Shown here piece by piece: positions 1 to 5,465 of a stretch of DNA of 5,547 nucleotides. The notes below the pieces were generated by a model. That model did no database searches, was not told the origin of the DNA, and saw only the letters and a program-made list of their open reading frames with translations. Each line of letters opens with the position of its first letter. Positions within the stretch are counted from its first letter, which is position 1. The DNA is from DATLBY01 sp035526665 (GTDB lineage Bacteria; Acidobacteriota; Terriglobia; Bryobacterales; Bryobacteraceae). The stretch spans positions 1 to 5,547 of the forward strand of contig DATLBY010000372.1 of NCBI GenBank assembly GCA_035526665.1, read 5' to 3'. The position numbers and the translations under genes are program-made.

Positions 1-1
1 G

Positions 2-232
2 ACGGCCGCCGCCATGATCGCCGGCATGACACCCATGGCGCTGGGTTGGGGAGACGGCGGGGAACAGTCGGCGCCGCTTGGCAGAGCGGTCATCGGCGGC
101 CTGGCGTTAGCTACCGCGGCAACTCTTACGGTGCTGCCTTCCGTCTATGCGATAGTTCAGGGACACAGCGTACAGCGTTCTCCTTCCATCTATCCGGATG
201 ATCCGGGGAGTAGATACTATGATGGCAAATGA
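2..232 (+). CDS. RND efflux pump permease, C-terminal end (partial, 5' end outside window)
   Basis: This is the last 76 codons of an inner-membrane RND transporter, the proton-driven pump of a tripartite drug or metal efflux system. The reading frame is open from the left edge, and an ATG at 14 is internal rather than a start. The visible residues match the end of the AcrB/MexB/CzcA family: a glycine- and methionine-rich turn (AMIAGMTPMALGWG), the GEQSAPLGRAVIGG segment that leads into the last transmembrane helix, and then the hydrophobic helix GGLALATAATLTVLPSVYAIV. A short polar cytoplasmic tail ending in DDPGSRYYDGK follows. That tail resembles what I recall from acidobacterial members. 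The TGA stop at 230-232 lies inside the next gene, whose start is at 219, so the two are translationally linked. Substrate cannot be inferred from this fragment. The family call is firm, but the HAE-1 versus heavy-metal subfamily is not resolved. Confidence 0.9.
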   Translation, partial: TAAAMIAGMTPMALGWGDGGEQSAPLGRAVIGGLALATAATLTVLPSVYAIVQGHSVQRSPSIYPDDPGSRYYDGK

Positions 233-1334
233 AACTCTAAAGTATTTCGTGTACGCACTGCTCTCCGGCACCCATTCCTTGATGGCGCAGCCGATTGACG
301 TGGTGAAAGTGGTAGCGCAAGATCAGGTCCGGAAGATACCGCTGCCGGGGGAGTTCCTGCCATACCTGGATGTCCCCATCTACGCCAAGATCAACGGTTT
401 CGTCCGAAGTGTCCTGGTGGACCGGGGGAGTTTTGTGAAGCAGGGACAACTGCTGGCCGCCATCGTCGCTCCGGAATTTAAGGCGCAGCGTGCCGAGGCC
501 GCGGCCAAGGTCCGGACGAGTGAATCACACCGGGCGGAGGCGCAAGCCAAGCTGGTGGGAGCCAAGAGCACCTATGAGCGGCTGAAGAGCGCGTCGGCAA
601 CTCCGGGCGTGATTGCCGGGAACGAATTGATCCAGGCGGAGCAGGCGGTAGAGGCGGCTCGCGCGCAGGTACTCGCCACGGAAAGTTCGATTCAGGCAGC
701 CCAGGAGGCCGAGCTCGCATTGAAAGAGATTGAGGACTACCTGCAGGTAACTGCACCTTTTTCGGGCGTGATTACACAAAGAAATATTCACCCTGGCGCG
801 CTGGTTGGACCGGCGGGCGCAGGCTCGTCGGTCGCGATGTTTCAACTCCAGCAGACCTCGCGGCTCCGGCTGGTGGTGTCTCTGCCCGAGGTGAACGTCG
901 GCGGGATCAGCAAAGGCGCGAAGGTTCCATTCACCGTACCCGCCTATCCCGGCGAGACGTTCGTTGGAGTGGTGGCCAGACCTGCAAATGCCCTCGATAC
1001 GAAGACGCGGTCGATGGCCGTGGAATTGGATGTTCTCAATCCCCGCGGGCGGTTAGCTCCCGGCATGTACCCCACGGTCATGTGGCCGATTCGCAATCGA
1101 GGTGCTTCGCTATTCGTTCCTTCCACGAGCATCGTGACCACCACTGAGCGCACGTTTGTGATTCGAGTGAAACAGGGTAAAGCGGAGTGGGTCAACGTGA
1201 AGCGCGGCGCGGCTGTAGGCGATCTGGTGGAAGTGCACAGCCCGGGATTACAGGAAGGAGACACTATCCTGAAACGAGGCAGTGATGAGATCCGGGAAGG
1301 AAACCGGTTGGATGTCCGGAAGCCCAAGAGTTAA
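219..1334 (+). CDS. RND efflux system periplasmic adaptor (HlyD/MFP family)
   Basis: This is the membrane fusion protein that bridges an RND pump and a TolC-type outer membrane channel. I start it at ATG 219 (371 aa) because GGGGAG at 205-210 sits 8 nt upstream. The ATG at 198 in the same frame has no such site. ATG 222 is an equally possible start. The N-terminus has a short hydrophobic core (YFVYALLSG, residues 9-17) and a plausible cleavage after SLMA (residue 23). There is no lipobox Cys, so it is not an evident lipoprotein. The domain order fits the family: first lipoyl half about 52-88 (VPIYAKINGFVRSVLVDRGSFVKQG), a long Ala/Glu-rich alpha-helical hairpin about 88-172, second lipoyl half about 173-195 (VTAPFSGVITQRNIHPG), a beta-barrel about 214-292, and a membrane-proximal domain to about 365. 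The start overlaps the pump gene by 14 bp. The adaptor follows the pump here, whereas in many proteobacterial operons it comes first. No terminator hairpin is evident after the stop. Confidence 0.9.
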   Translation: MMANETLKYFVYALLSGTHSLMAQPIDVVKVVAQDQVRKIPLPGEFLPYLDVPIYAKINGFVRSVLVDRGSFVKQGQLLAAIVAPEFKAQRAEAAAKVRTSESHRAEAQAKLVGAKSTYERLKSASATPGVIAGNELIQAEQAVEAARAQVLATESSIQAAQEAELALKEIEDYLQVTAPFSGVITQRNIHPGALVGPAGAGSSVAMFQLQQTSRLRLVVSLPEVNVGGISKGAKVPFTVPAYPGETFVGVVARPANALDTKTRSMAVELDVLNPRGRLAPGMYPTVMWPIRNRGASLFVPSTSIVTTTERTFVIRVKQGKAEWVNVKRGAAVGDLVEVHSPGLQEGDTILKRGSDEIREGNRLDVRKPKS

Positions 1335-1499
1335 CTGAGGCCTGCAAATGCTGGCGAGAGAAGGTGTTTGTGCCATGGAAAGGAGGGGGCATCTAAGGGT
1401 TGGCAGGGGAAAACAAATGTACCACTTGGAACTGTCCCCATTTTCCCATTTTCCCATTTTCCCATTCATTTTCCCATTTTCCCCATTTTCCTCCTGGAG
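1335..1499. other. Convergent intergenic region, mostly repeat
   Basis: This gap lies between the 3' ends of the adaptor gene (+) and the response regulator gene (-). It holds a short G-rich stretch (1381-1409), a conserved repeat head (1415-1444) and a tandem array (1440-1491). I see no Rho-independent terminator with a stem and T-run for either strand. Small reading frames crossing it consist of repeat sequence and are not genes. Confidence 0.7.
1415..1491 (+). repeat. Intergenic repeat copy 1: conserved head plus ATTTTCCC tandem array
   Basis: The head (1415-1444) carries TTGGAACTGTCCCC and matches 26 of 30 bases of a second copy at 5371-5400 in the same orientation. It runs directly into an array of an 8-bp unit, ATTTTCCC: full copies at 1440-1447, 1448-1455 and 1456-1463, a 4-bp broken copy ATTC at 1464-1467, a further copy at 1468-1475, a 9-bp variant with an extra C at 1476-1484, and a partial copy at 1485-1491. 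The array ends 8 bp from the response regulator stop codon. On the minus strand it reads as regularly spaced G-runs. GGGGAAAA at 1406-1413 could pair with TTTTCCCC at 1477-1484. The function is unknown. Confidence 0.85.
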
Positions 1500-1946
1500 C
1501 TAGGCAGGCAGCGAGGGCGTGTTTTTGAGCAAAACCTCTTTTACGGCATAACCGATTTGCAGGAAATCGTCCAAGTCCGGCGGCTTTGTGATGAATCGCT
1601 CGACCGCTAATTCCATTGCCCTGGCCTGTTCGCGCGGTTGCGCCGAGGAGGTCATGATGAATACCGGCACACGCTCAAAATCCTTGATGCGACGGAAAGC
1701 CTCCAGAACTTCAATGCCGCCGACTCTGGGCAGGTTCAAATCGAGCACCGCCAGGTCGGGCACGGAACTGCCGGCAAACTTTCCCTCGCGCCGGGCAAAG
1801 GCGATCGCCTCCAGACCATCCTCGAGGATCGTCAAGTGGACATCGAGTCCCGCAGCTTGCAACGCCTGGCGGAAAAGATAGATGTCGCCCTCGTTGTCTT
1901 CTACCAGCAGAACGTGAAACGGTCGCGCCACCGGCCGGCTGCTCAT
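1500..1946 (-). CDS. Single-domain response regulator (Rcp1-like receiver)
   Basis: This 148-aa CheY-like protein consists only of a receiver domain. The phosphorylation machinery is complete: acidic pocket E16-D17 (LLVEDNEGD), phospho-acceptor D69 (LAVLDLNLP), switch T99 (IMTSS) and K121 (FITKP). The NEGD motif after the acidic pair and the ending in a helix with no output domain are typical of the Rcp1 group. Those proteins receive phosphate from phytochrome-type or PAS-type histidine kinases. The start codon overlaps the stop of the kinase gene as ATGA (1946-1943). I see no Shine-Dalgarno in front of it, so translation probably depends on coupling to the kinase. The partner is therefore almost certainly that kinase. 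Output is likely by protein-protein contact or by phosphate relay, possibly involving the KaiC-like protein of the same operon (inference). The TAG stop at 1502-1500 is followed almost at once by the repeat array. Confidence 0.93.
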   Translation of the reverse strand: MSSRPVARPFHVLLVEDNEGDIYLFRQALQAAGLDVHLTILEDGLEAIAFARREGKFAGSSVPDLAVLDLNLPRVGGIEVLEAFRRIKDFERVPVFIMTSSAQPREQARAMELAVERFITKPPDLDDFLQIGYAVKEVLLKNTPSLPA

Positions 1947-3115
1947 CGGTTTCGACCGGTCGCCGGCAGGGTGAAATAAAAGGTCGATCCCTGGTCCAAC
2001 TGCGATTCGACCCAGATAGTTCCACCATAACGCTCTACCACCCGCTGACAGATGGCGAGGCCCATGCCGGTTCCCGGGATCTTGGGCCCATGAAGCCGCT
2101 TAAACACGCCAAATACCTTCTTATGGTGTTCGGGAGAGATTCCGATGCCATTATCGGCTACCGCGAAACGCCAGGCTCCGTTATGCTGGCCGGCCGAGAT
2201 ATGAATGTGCGGCGACTTTTCTCCACGGTACTTGATCGCATTCCCGATCAGGTTCTGGAACAACTGCACAAGGTGCGCCTGCTGGCCCACGACATCCGGC
2301 AGATGCTGGGCGGTAACAACAGCCGAACTCTCCTGGATGGTCGATTCGAGGTTTTGTTGCACCTTTTCCAAAACCTCGTTGAGATCGACGTGCCCCGCCG
2401 CTTCCCCCCGGTCCAGACCAGCCTCGGCATAAGAAAGCAGGTCGGTAAGCAACTCCCTCATATGTAGGGCGCCTTTGGTTATGAAATCCACACAGACCTG
2501 CGGCTCGCCCTCGAGCTGGCCTCGGTAGCCCTTGAGAAGGAGCTGGGAATAACTGGTAATCATGCGCAAAGGCTCCTGGAGATCATGGCTGGCTGCGAAG
2601 GCGAATTGTTTCAGATCTTCATTGGCGCGCCGCAACTGCTCGTTTAGGATTTCGGCTTCTTCCGCGAGTTGGTGCTGGCGTACGGAAGCCAGCATCAACG
2701 CCTGGTTCATGGCGGCGGCCTGCTGATGAAAATGTGCCGTCTCCGTTACCTGAAGGATGATGGCAGTAATACCCCACTCCGGCACGAGAACCGGCCACAT
2801 AGCATAAGACCAGTACAAAGGATGAGCCGTAGCGTCTTCCTGCCCAGTGAATGTTTCGGCCTGCCCGGTGGCGTACACGCGATCCAGCAGCGGCAGACAT
2901 TCGTCGTTTGCCGGCACGATGCCGCAGAGCGGGTTTCCAATCAATTTTTCCCGGCTTCTACCGGTGAGCAGGCAAAACACCGGGTTGACATAACGCAGGA
3001 TGTGGCCCGCCCCTTCGACCGCAGCCATGGGCATGGGCGAAAACTCTGCGAGAGCCTGAAAAATATCCGGGATGTCGACTTCCCGCTTTGCCGCGGCTGT
3101 TACGCTGTCATCCAT
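1943..3115 (-). CDS. Soluble PAS-domain sensor histidine kinase
   Basis: This is a 390-aa cytosolic sensor kinase with no signal peptide or membrane helix. An N-terminal PAS-type sensor covers about 17-125 (PDIFQALAEFSPMPMAAVEG, then YVNPVFCLLTGRSREKLIG). A predicted coiled-coil linker covers about 128-170. The HisKA domain has its phospho-accepting His at H177 in FAASHDLQEPLR. The HATPase domain has its N box around N288-N292 (NLIGNAIKYRG), G1 box D321-G325 (DNGIGI), F box (FGVFKRLHG, about 335-343) and G2 box G348-G352 (GTGMGLAIC). The H-box type matches phytochrome-like and Rcp1-partner kinases. No Cys or His in the PAS domain clearly points to a flavin or heme ligand, so the signal is unknown. 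The gene starts 21 bp after the KaiC-like stop, with only a weak ribosome site (AGCAG), and overlaps the regulator gene by 4 bp. It should phosphorylate D69 of that regulator. No receiver domain is attached. Confidence 0.93.
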   Translation of the reverse strand: MDDSVTAAAKREVDIPDIFQALAEFSPMPMAAVEGAGHILRYVNPVFCLLTGRSREKLIGNPLCGIVPANDECLPLLDRVYATGQAETFTGQEDATAHPLYWSYAMWPVLVPEWGITAIILQVTETAHFHQQAAAMNQALMLASVRQHQLAEEAEILNEQLRRANEDLKQFAFAASHDLQEPLRMITSYSQLLLKGYRGQLEGEPQVCVDFITKGALHMRELLTDLLSYAEAGLDRGEAAGHVDLNEVLEKVQQNLESTIQESSAVVTAQHLPDVVGQQAHLVQLFQNLIGNAIKYRGEKSPHIHISAGQHNGAWRFAVADNGIGISPEHHKKVFGVFKRLHGPKIPGTGMGLAICQRVVERYGGTIWVESQLDQGSTFYFTLPATGRNR

Positions 3116-3136
3116 CTGCTTTTATCTAACGGCGGT

Positions 3137-4627
3137 TCACTCAGGATTTACCGTCTCTTTGCCCCGCCGCTCTACCCGCGTTGGGATTCCGGTGATCAGG
3201 TGATCGTAGTCCGTGAGGCGTTCCCCTATGGCCACTCCCTTCGCAGTGATCTCGTATTCCCTTATGTCTCTGCTGTGAGCGCCGCCGCGCATCTTGACAA
3301 CCAGCAGCAGCCTCCGAAGCTGACCCTCAATCTCGGCGTAGCGAAGCCGAATAATATCGTCCGTGAGGAACGATACGGAATAGGTGCTGAAGAGTAGACC
3401 AGTGAAGGACTCATCCATTTCAACGGTACTTAATATGGTGACACCAATTCCAGTCAACGCGTAGATCATGCGGTAGAGGGATTCGCGAAAATCGGCACGG
3501 AAGCCAGGAGCCAGGGCCATTTCAAAACCGGCGAGCGAGTCGATTACCAGTCGTTTGGCGTGGGTCTCCTTGATGGCGTCCAGTATCTCCTGCATGGTTT
3601 CGTCCACGGAAAGGTCCAGCGGCCGGAGGTAGATGACCCGAAGCTTTCCTTCCTTAATCGGTGTCTCAAGATCAAGGCCAAAGCTGCCGGCCCGCGCTAC
3701 GTATTCATCCGGGCGTTCTTCAAAGACGGCCACGATCCCGGGCTGTCGCTCGCGTATGCCGGCAGCGATAAATTGGGTTGCCAAAAGCGATTTCCCGGTC
3801 CCGGCCGAACCTGCGATCAGAAGACTGTCGCCTTCGGGGATGCCCCCGCCCAACATCTCATCCAGCTCGGGATTGCCCATGGAAAGGCGCTTGGCGCCGG
3901 GCACCTTACTCTTCCGGCCAGCCAACCCCAAGGTACGCGAGAAGGCCTGCAGGCCGGCGTCGGTGATACGGAACGTATGCATTCCGGGGACAGACGCCTG
4001 GCCGCGCAGTTTCATGACTTGAAGCTTTCGCACAACGGAATTTCGTTCCACCGTCTGATAAAGCCAGAAGAGGCCATCGGCGACGGTAAACACCGGATTA
4101 TCGCGCATCTCCGACTCGGCATATTCCCCAATGAGAAAAGTTGTGGCCTCCCAACTGGTCAGTAACAGTCCGAGGTTCTGCACGAACGCTTGTATTTCCA
4201 ATTCGTGGTGGCCGGCCTTGCGAACCACGGTTCGGAAGGAGTCGACTACTACCGTGGCGGGGTTGGCGGCCTCGACCTCTTTGGCGATTTCTTCGAGTAT
4301 GCCCGTCAGTCCCCGATCGACCAGGACCTGGCTCAGATTGATAAATCGGATGCTGGTGTTCAGCCTGGAAAGGTCGAAGAACGAATACTGCTGCTGGTAG
4401 CGCAGCATCTTTATCGCGGGCTCCCCAAGGACAGTGAAGTAGAGCGCCGGCCGCGCCGGTGTAGCATTGGCGAAAACGAATTGATGCGCCAGCGTGGTTT
4501 TACCGCATCCGGGGGCGCCCGCGATGATGTTAAAGGAAAACTCCGGCAGGCCGCCGCCAAGAATCTCATCCAGGCCCCGCACCCCAGTCGACAATTTGTT
4601 GATTCTCACTTTTTGTTGTGAGGTCAT
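3137..4627 (-). CDS. Double-domain KaiC-like ATPase
   Basis: This 496-aa protein has two tandem KaiC (RecA-fold) domains, at about 8-232 and 245-480. Domain 1 has Walker A G37-APGCGK43-TT, Walker B TVVVD129-S and the KLRG intersubunit motif at 206-209. Domain 2 has Walker A G273-SAGTGK279-S, the Glu pair E303-E304 (VFEERPDEY), Walker B LVID363-S and KMRG at 445-448. Aligned by eye to cyanobacterial KaiC, domain 1 reads TVLGEP where KaiC has TFEE, so its catalytic Glu pair is missing or displaced. The phosphosite pair S431-T432 is S419-F420 here. The A-loop equivalent (about 475-484, ending IPTRV) is present, but the tail after it has only about 11 residues, against about 22 in KaiC. GGAG at 4642-4639 lies 11 nt before the ATG. 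It is probably a hexameric signalling ATPase working with the downstream kinase and regulator (inference). I withhold the symbol kaiC because clock function is not supported. Confidence 0.92.
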   Translation of the reverse strand: MTSQQKVRINKLSTGVRGLDEILGGGLPEFSFNIIAGAPGCGKTTLAHQFVFANATPARPALYFTVLGEPAIKMLRYQQQYSFFDLSRLNTSIRFINLSQVLVDRGLTGILEEIAKEVEAANPATVVVDSFRTVVRKAGHHELEIQAFVQNLGLLLTSWEATTFLIGEYAESEMRDNPVFTVADGLFWLYQTVERNSVVRKLQVMKLRGQASVPGMHTFRITDAGLQAFSRTLGLAGRKSKVPGAKRLSMGNPELDEMLGGGIPEGDSLLIAGSAGTGKSLLATQFIAAGIRERQPGIVAVFEERPDEYVARAGSFGLDLETPIKEGKLRVIYLRPLDLSVDETMQEILDAIKETHAKRLVIDSLAGFEMALAPGFRADFRESLYRMIYALTGIGVTILSTVEMDESFTGLLFSTYSVSFLTDDIIRLRYAEIEGQLRRLLLVVKMRGGAHSRDIREYEITAKGVAIGERLTDYDHLITGIPTRVERRGKETVNPE

Positions 4628-4629
4628 AA

Positions 4630-5055
4630 TTACTTTTTCTCCAAGGTACGGTGTTCCGAGACGGGTAGATCGGGCCAGACATCGAGTACCAGATTCAGCA
4701 CCAGACCTTCGCCGATAAAGACGACCAGCAGCGCCAGTAGCTGGGCAATGAGCATGACGGCTGCCTCAGCGGCCTGGCCCCGATCACCTAAGGCAGAAAA
4801 TCCATCTAAGGAGCCGTCCGGATTTATCTGTACGCCGCTCAGCGCTGGAACGTTGGCCTTTGCCAGCGTGAGCGCCCGGGCGACGAGTGAACGGAACCCT
4901 GCTGTTCCCGCGAGTCCACTGAGAGGACGGCGTAGCTTCTCGCCGACTTGGAAAACGGCAGAGGCGCCTTCCTGGGGACCAGTCCTCGCGGATTCGTAGT
5001 CAAGCAGCCGACGCGCAAGATCCAGCATGGCCGGATTAGGAATTTTTGGCGTCAT
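4630..5055 (-). CDS. Uncharacterised 141-aa helical protein, first gene of the KaiC-like operon
   Basis: I cannot assign this to a named family. It begins with a short helix carrying LARRLLDYE (13-21). A segment with CxEKLRRPLS-like character follows (VGEKLRRPLSGLAGTAGFRSL, 37-57) and continues through ALTLAKANVPALSG to about 74. A polar turn with INPDGSLDGF lies at 77-86. A strongly hydrophobic stretch, AAVMLIAQLLALLVVFIGEG, covers about 98-117 and continues to LVLDVWPDL (130). The hydrophobic stretch could be a single membrane anchor or a buried or amphipathic helix, since E116 sits inside it. There is no signal peptide, and no catalytic motif is visible. The start at 5055 is supported by GAGGG at 5065-5061, 5 nt upstream. 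The TAA stop is only 2 bp from the KaiC-like ATG, so the two are co-transcribed and probably act together. I recall similar small proteins beside KaiC or two-component genes, but cannot verify it here. It does not look like KaiB, which is shorter and thioredoxin-like. Confidence 0.8.
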   Translation of the reverse strand: MTPKIPNPAMLDLARRLLDYESARTGPQEGASAVFQVGEKLRRPLSGLAGTAGFRSLVARALTLAKANVPALSGVQINPDGSLDGFSALGDRGQAAEAAVMLIAQLLALLVVFIGEGLVLNLVLDVWPDLPVSEHRTLEKK

Positions 5056-5253
5056 GCAATCCCTCGGGCGGCTTTGGTTCGACGGCTCCGTGAACCCGGT
5101 AGGTGGGAGATCGAACAGCGATCTGCAGGCAAAGGTCGGTACGAAGCTTGTGCAGGAACCGGACGATCGCGCTTACGAGCGAGCTTTAAGCACATACCCA
5201 CCGAAGGAGAATGGATAAGGGCCCTTCCCGGGATTTCTGTCGCGGCGGAATGT

Positions 5254-5281
5254 TTGACGTATCCAGTATGCATCATATAAA
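5254..5281 (+). promoter_or_regulatory. Candidate sigma70-type promoter, probably for efp
   Basis: TTGACG (5254-5259, 5 of 6 to consensus) and TATAAA (5276-5281, 5 of 6) are separated by 16 bp on the plus strand. Transcription would begin near 5288. The only recognised rightward gene is efp at 5466, so its leader would be about 178 nt and would carry the G-run and the repeat. This rests on sequence resemblance only. Confidence 0.45.
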
Positions 5282-5370
5282 GCCCGGACGAAATATCTTT
5301 TCCGGGATCGAGAGGAAGGATGGCTGAGTGTCTACTGAGGTTAGGCACGGGGCTCCGGGGGGGGCGGGTT

Positions 5371-5426
5371 AAATGGACCAGTTGGAATTGTCCCCCTTTT
5401 TGTCCCCCCTTTTTGTCCCCGTTTTT
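5371..5426 (+). repeat. Intergenic repeat copy 2: conserved head plus GTCCCCCTTTTT tandem units
   Basis: The head (5371-5400), with TTGGAATTGTCCCC, is 26/30 identical to copy 1 at 1415-1444 and has the same orientation. The tail differs. It has three units of GTCCCC followed by C or G and five T: 5390-5401 (12 bp), 5402-5414 (13 bp, one extra C) and 5415-5426 (12 bp, GTCCCCGTTTTT). A run of eight G, then C, then three G precedes the head at 5357-5368 and could pair with the C-runs at 5392-5396 or 5404-5409. Shared head, variable C/T tail and an upstream G-rich stretch are the common pattern of both copies. Confidence 0.85.
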
Positions 5427-5465
5427 GGGCAGCTAGGACCGAACTGCTAAAATGGTAGTTCCAAC

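Larger units (their letters stand above)
5056..5465. other. 410-bp divergent intergenic region between the KaiC-like operon and efp
   Basis: This region must contain the promoter of the leftward operon and that of efp. I find a good rightward sigma70-like promoter (5254-5281), a G-run (5357-5368) and the second repeat copy (5371-5426). No convincing leftward promoter stands out. A TATGAT box can be read on the minus strand at 5277-5272, but it lacks a recognisable -35 partner. Short inverted repeats are present: AAGGGCCCTT at 5217-5226, and CCCGGA 5283-5288 with TCCGGG 5301-5306. No tRNA, other RNA gene or recognisable protein is evident. Reading frames here are weak and are listed among the rejected items. 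Confidence 0.65.

Noticed and set aside
1440..1491. Tandem array as a CRISPR array
   Set aside because: The units are 8 bp with no unique spacers, which is simple tandem repetition. No cas genes are present.
1248..1610. Small frames on both strands crossing the repeat array (minus 1248-1469, plus 1368-1610)
   Set aside because: Their distinctive residues are translations of the tandem repeat, and the remainder is antisense to the adaptor or regulator genes.
2669..3397. Plus-strand 242-codon frame
   Set aside because: It lies antisense across the histidine kinase and the end of the KaiC-like gene, both with complete conserved motifs, so it is a shadow frame.
3560..4165. Plus-strand 201-codon frame
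   Set aside because: It is entirely antisense to the KaiC-like gene, and its product shows no domain features.
4630..5055. 141-aa protein as a KaiB homologue
   Set aside because: KaiB is about 100 residues with a thioredoxin-like strand-helix pattern. This protein is longer, mostly helical by appearance, and has a long hydrophobic segment near its end.
5027..5218. Plus-strand 63-codon frame
   Set aside because: It begins antisense inside the 141-aa protein gene, has no supporting ribosome site that I can see, and its product is not recognised.
5283..5306. Inverted repeat CCCGGA / TCCGGG with a 12-nt loop as a terminator
   Set aside because: The stem is only 6 bp with no following T-run in either direction, and no gene ends just upstream of it. 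It could equally be a chance or operator-like palindrome.
5211..5327. Plus-strand 38-codon frame with AAGGAG directly before its ATG
   Set aside because: The ribosome site is only 1 nt from the start codon, the peptide is not recognised, and the frame runs through the candidate promoter boxes.
5052..5348. Minus-strand 98-codon frame with a GTG start, ending in an ATGA overlap with the 141-aa protein gene
   Set aside because: A GGAG lies just before the GTG and the overlap is tempting. However, the product is rich in Arg, Pro and Ser with no domain-like pattern or recognisable similarity, and it fills a region expected to hold promoters. Proteomics or conservation of the frame would be needed to accept it.
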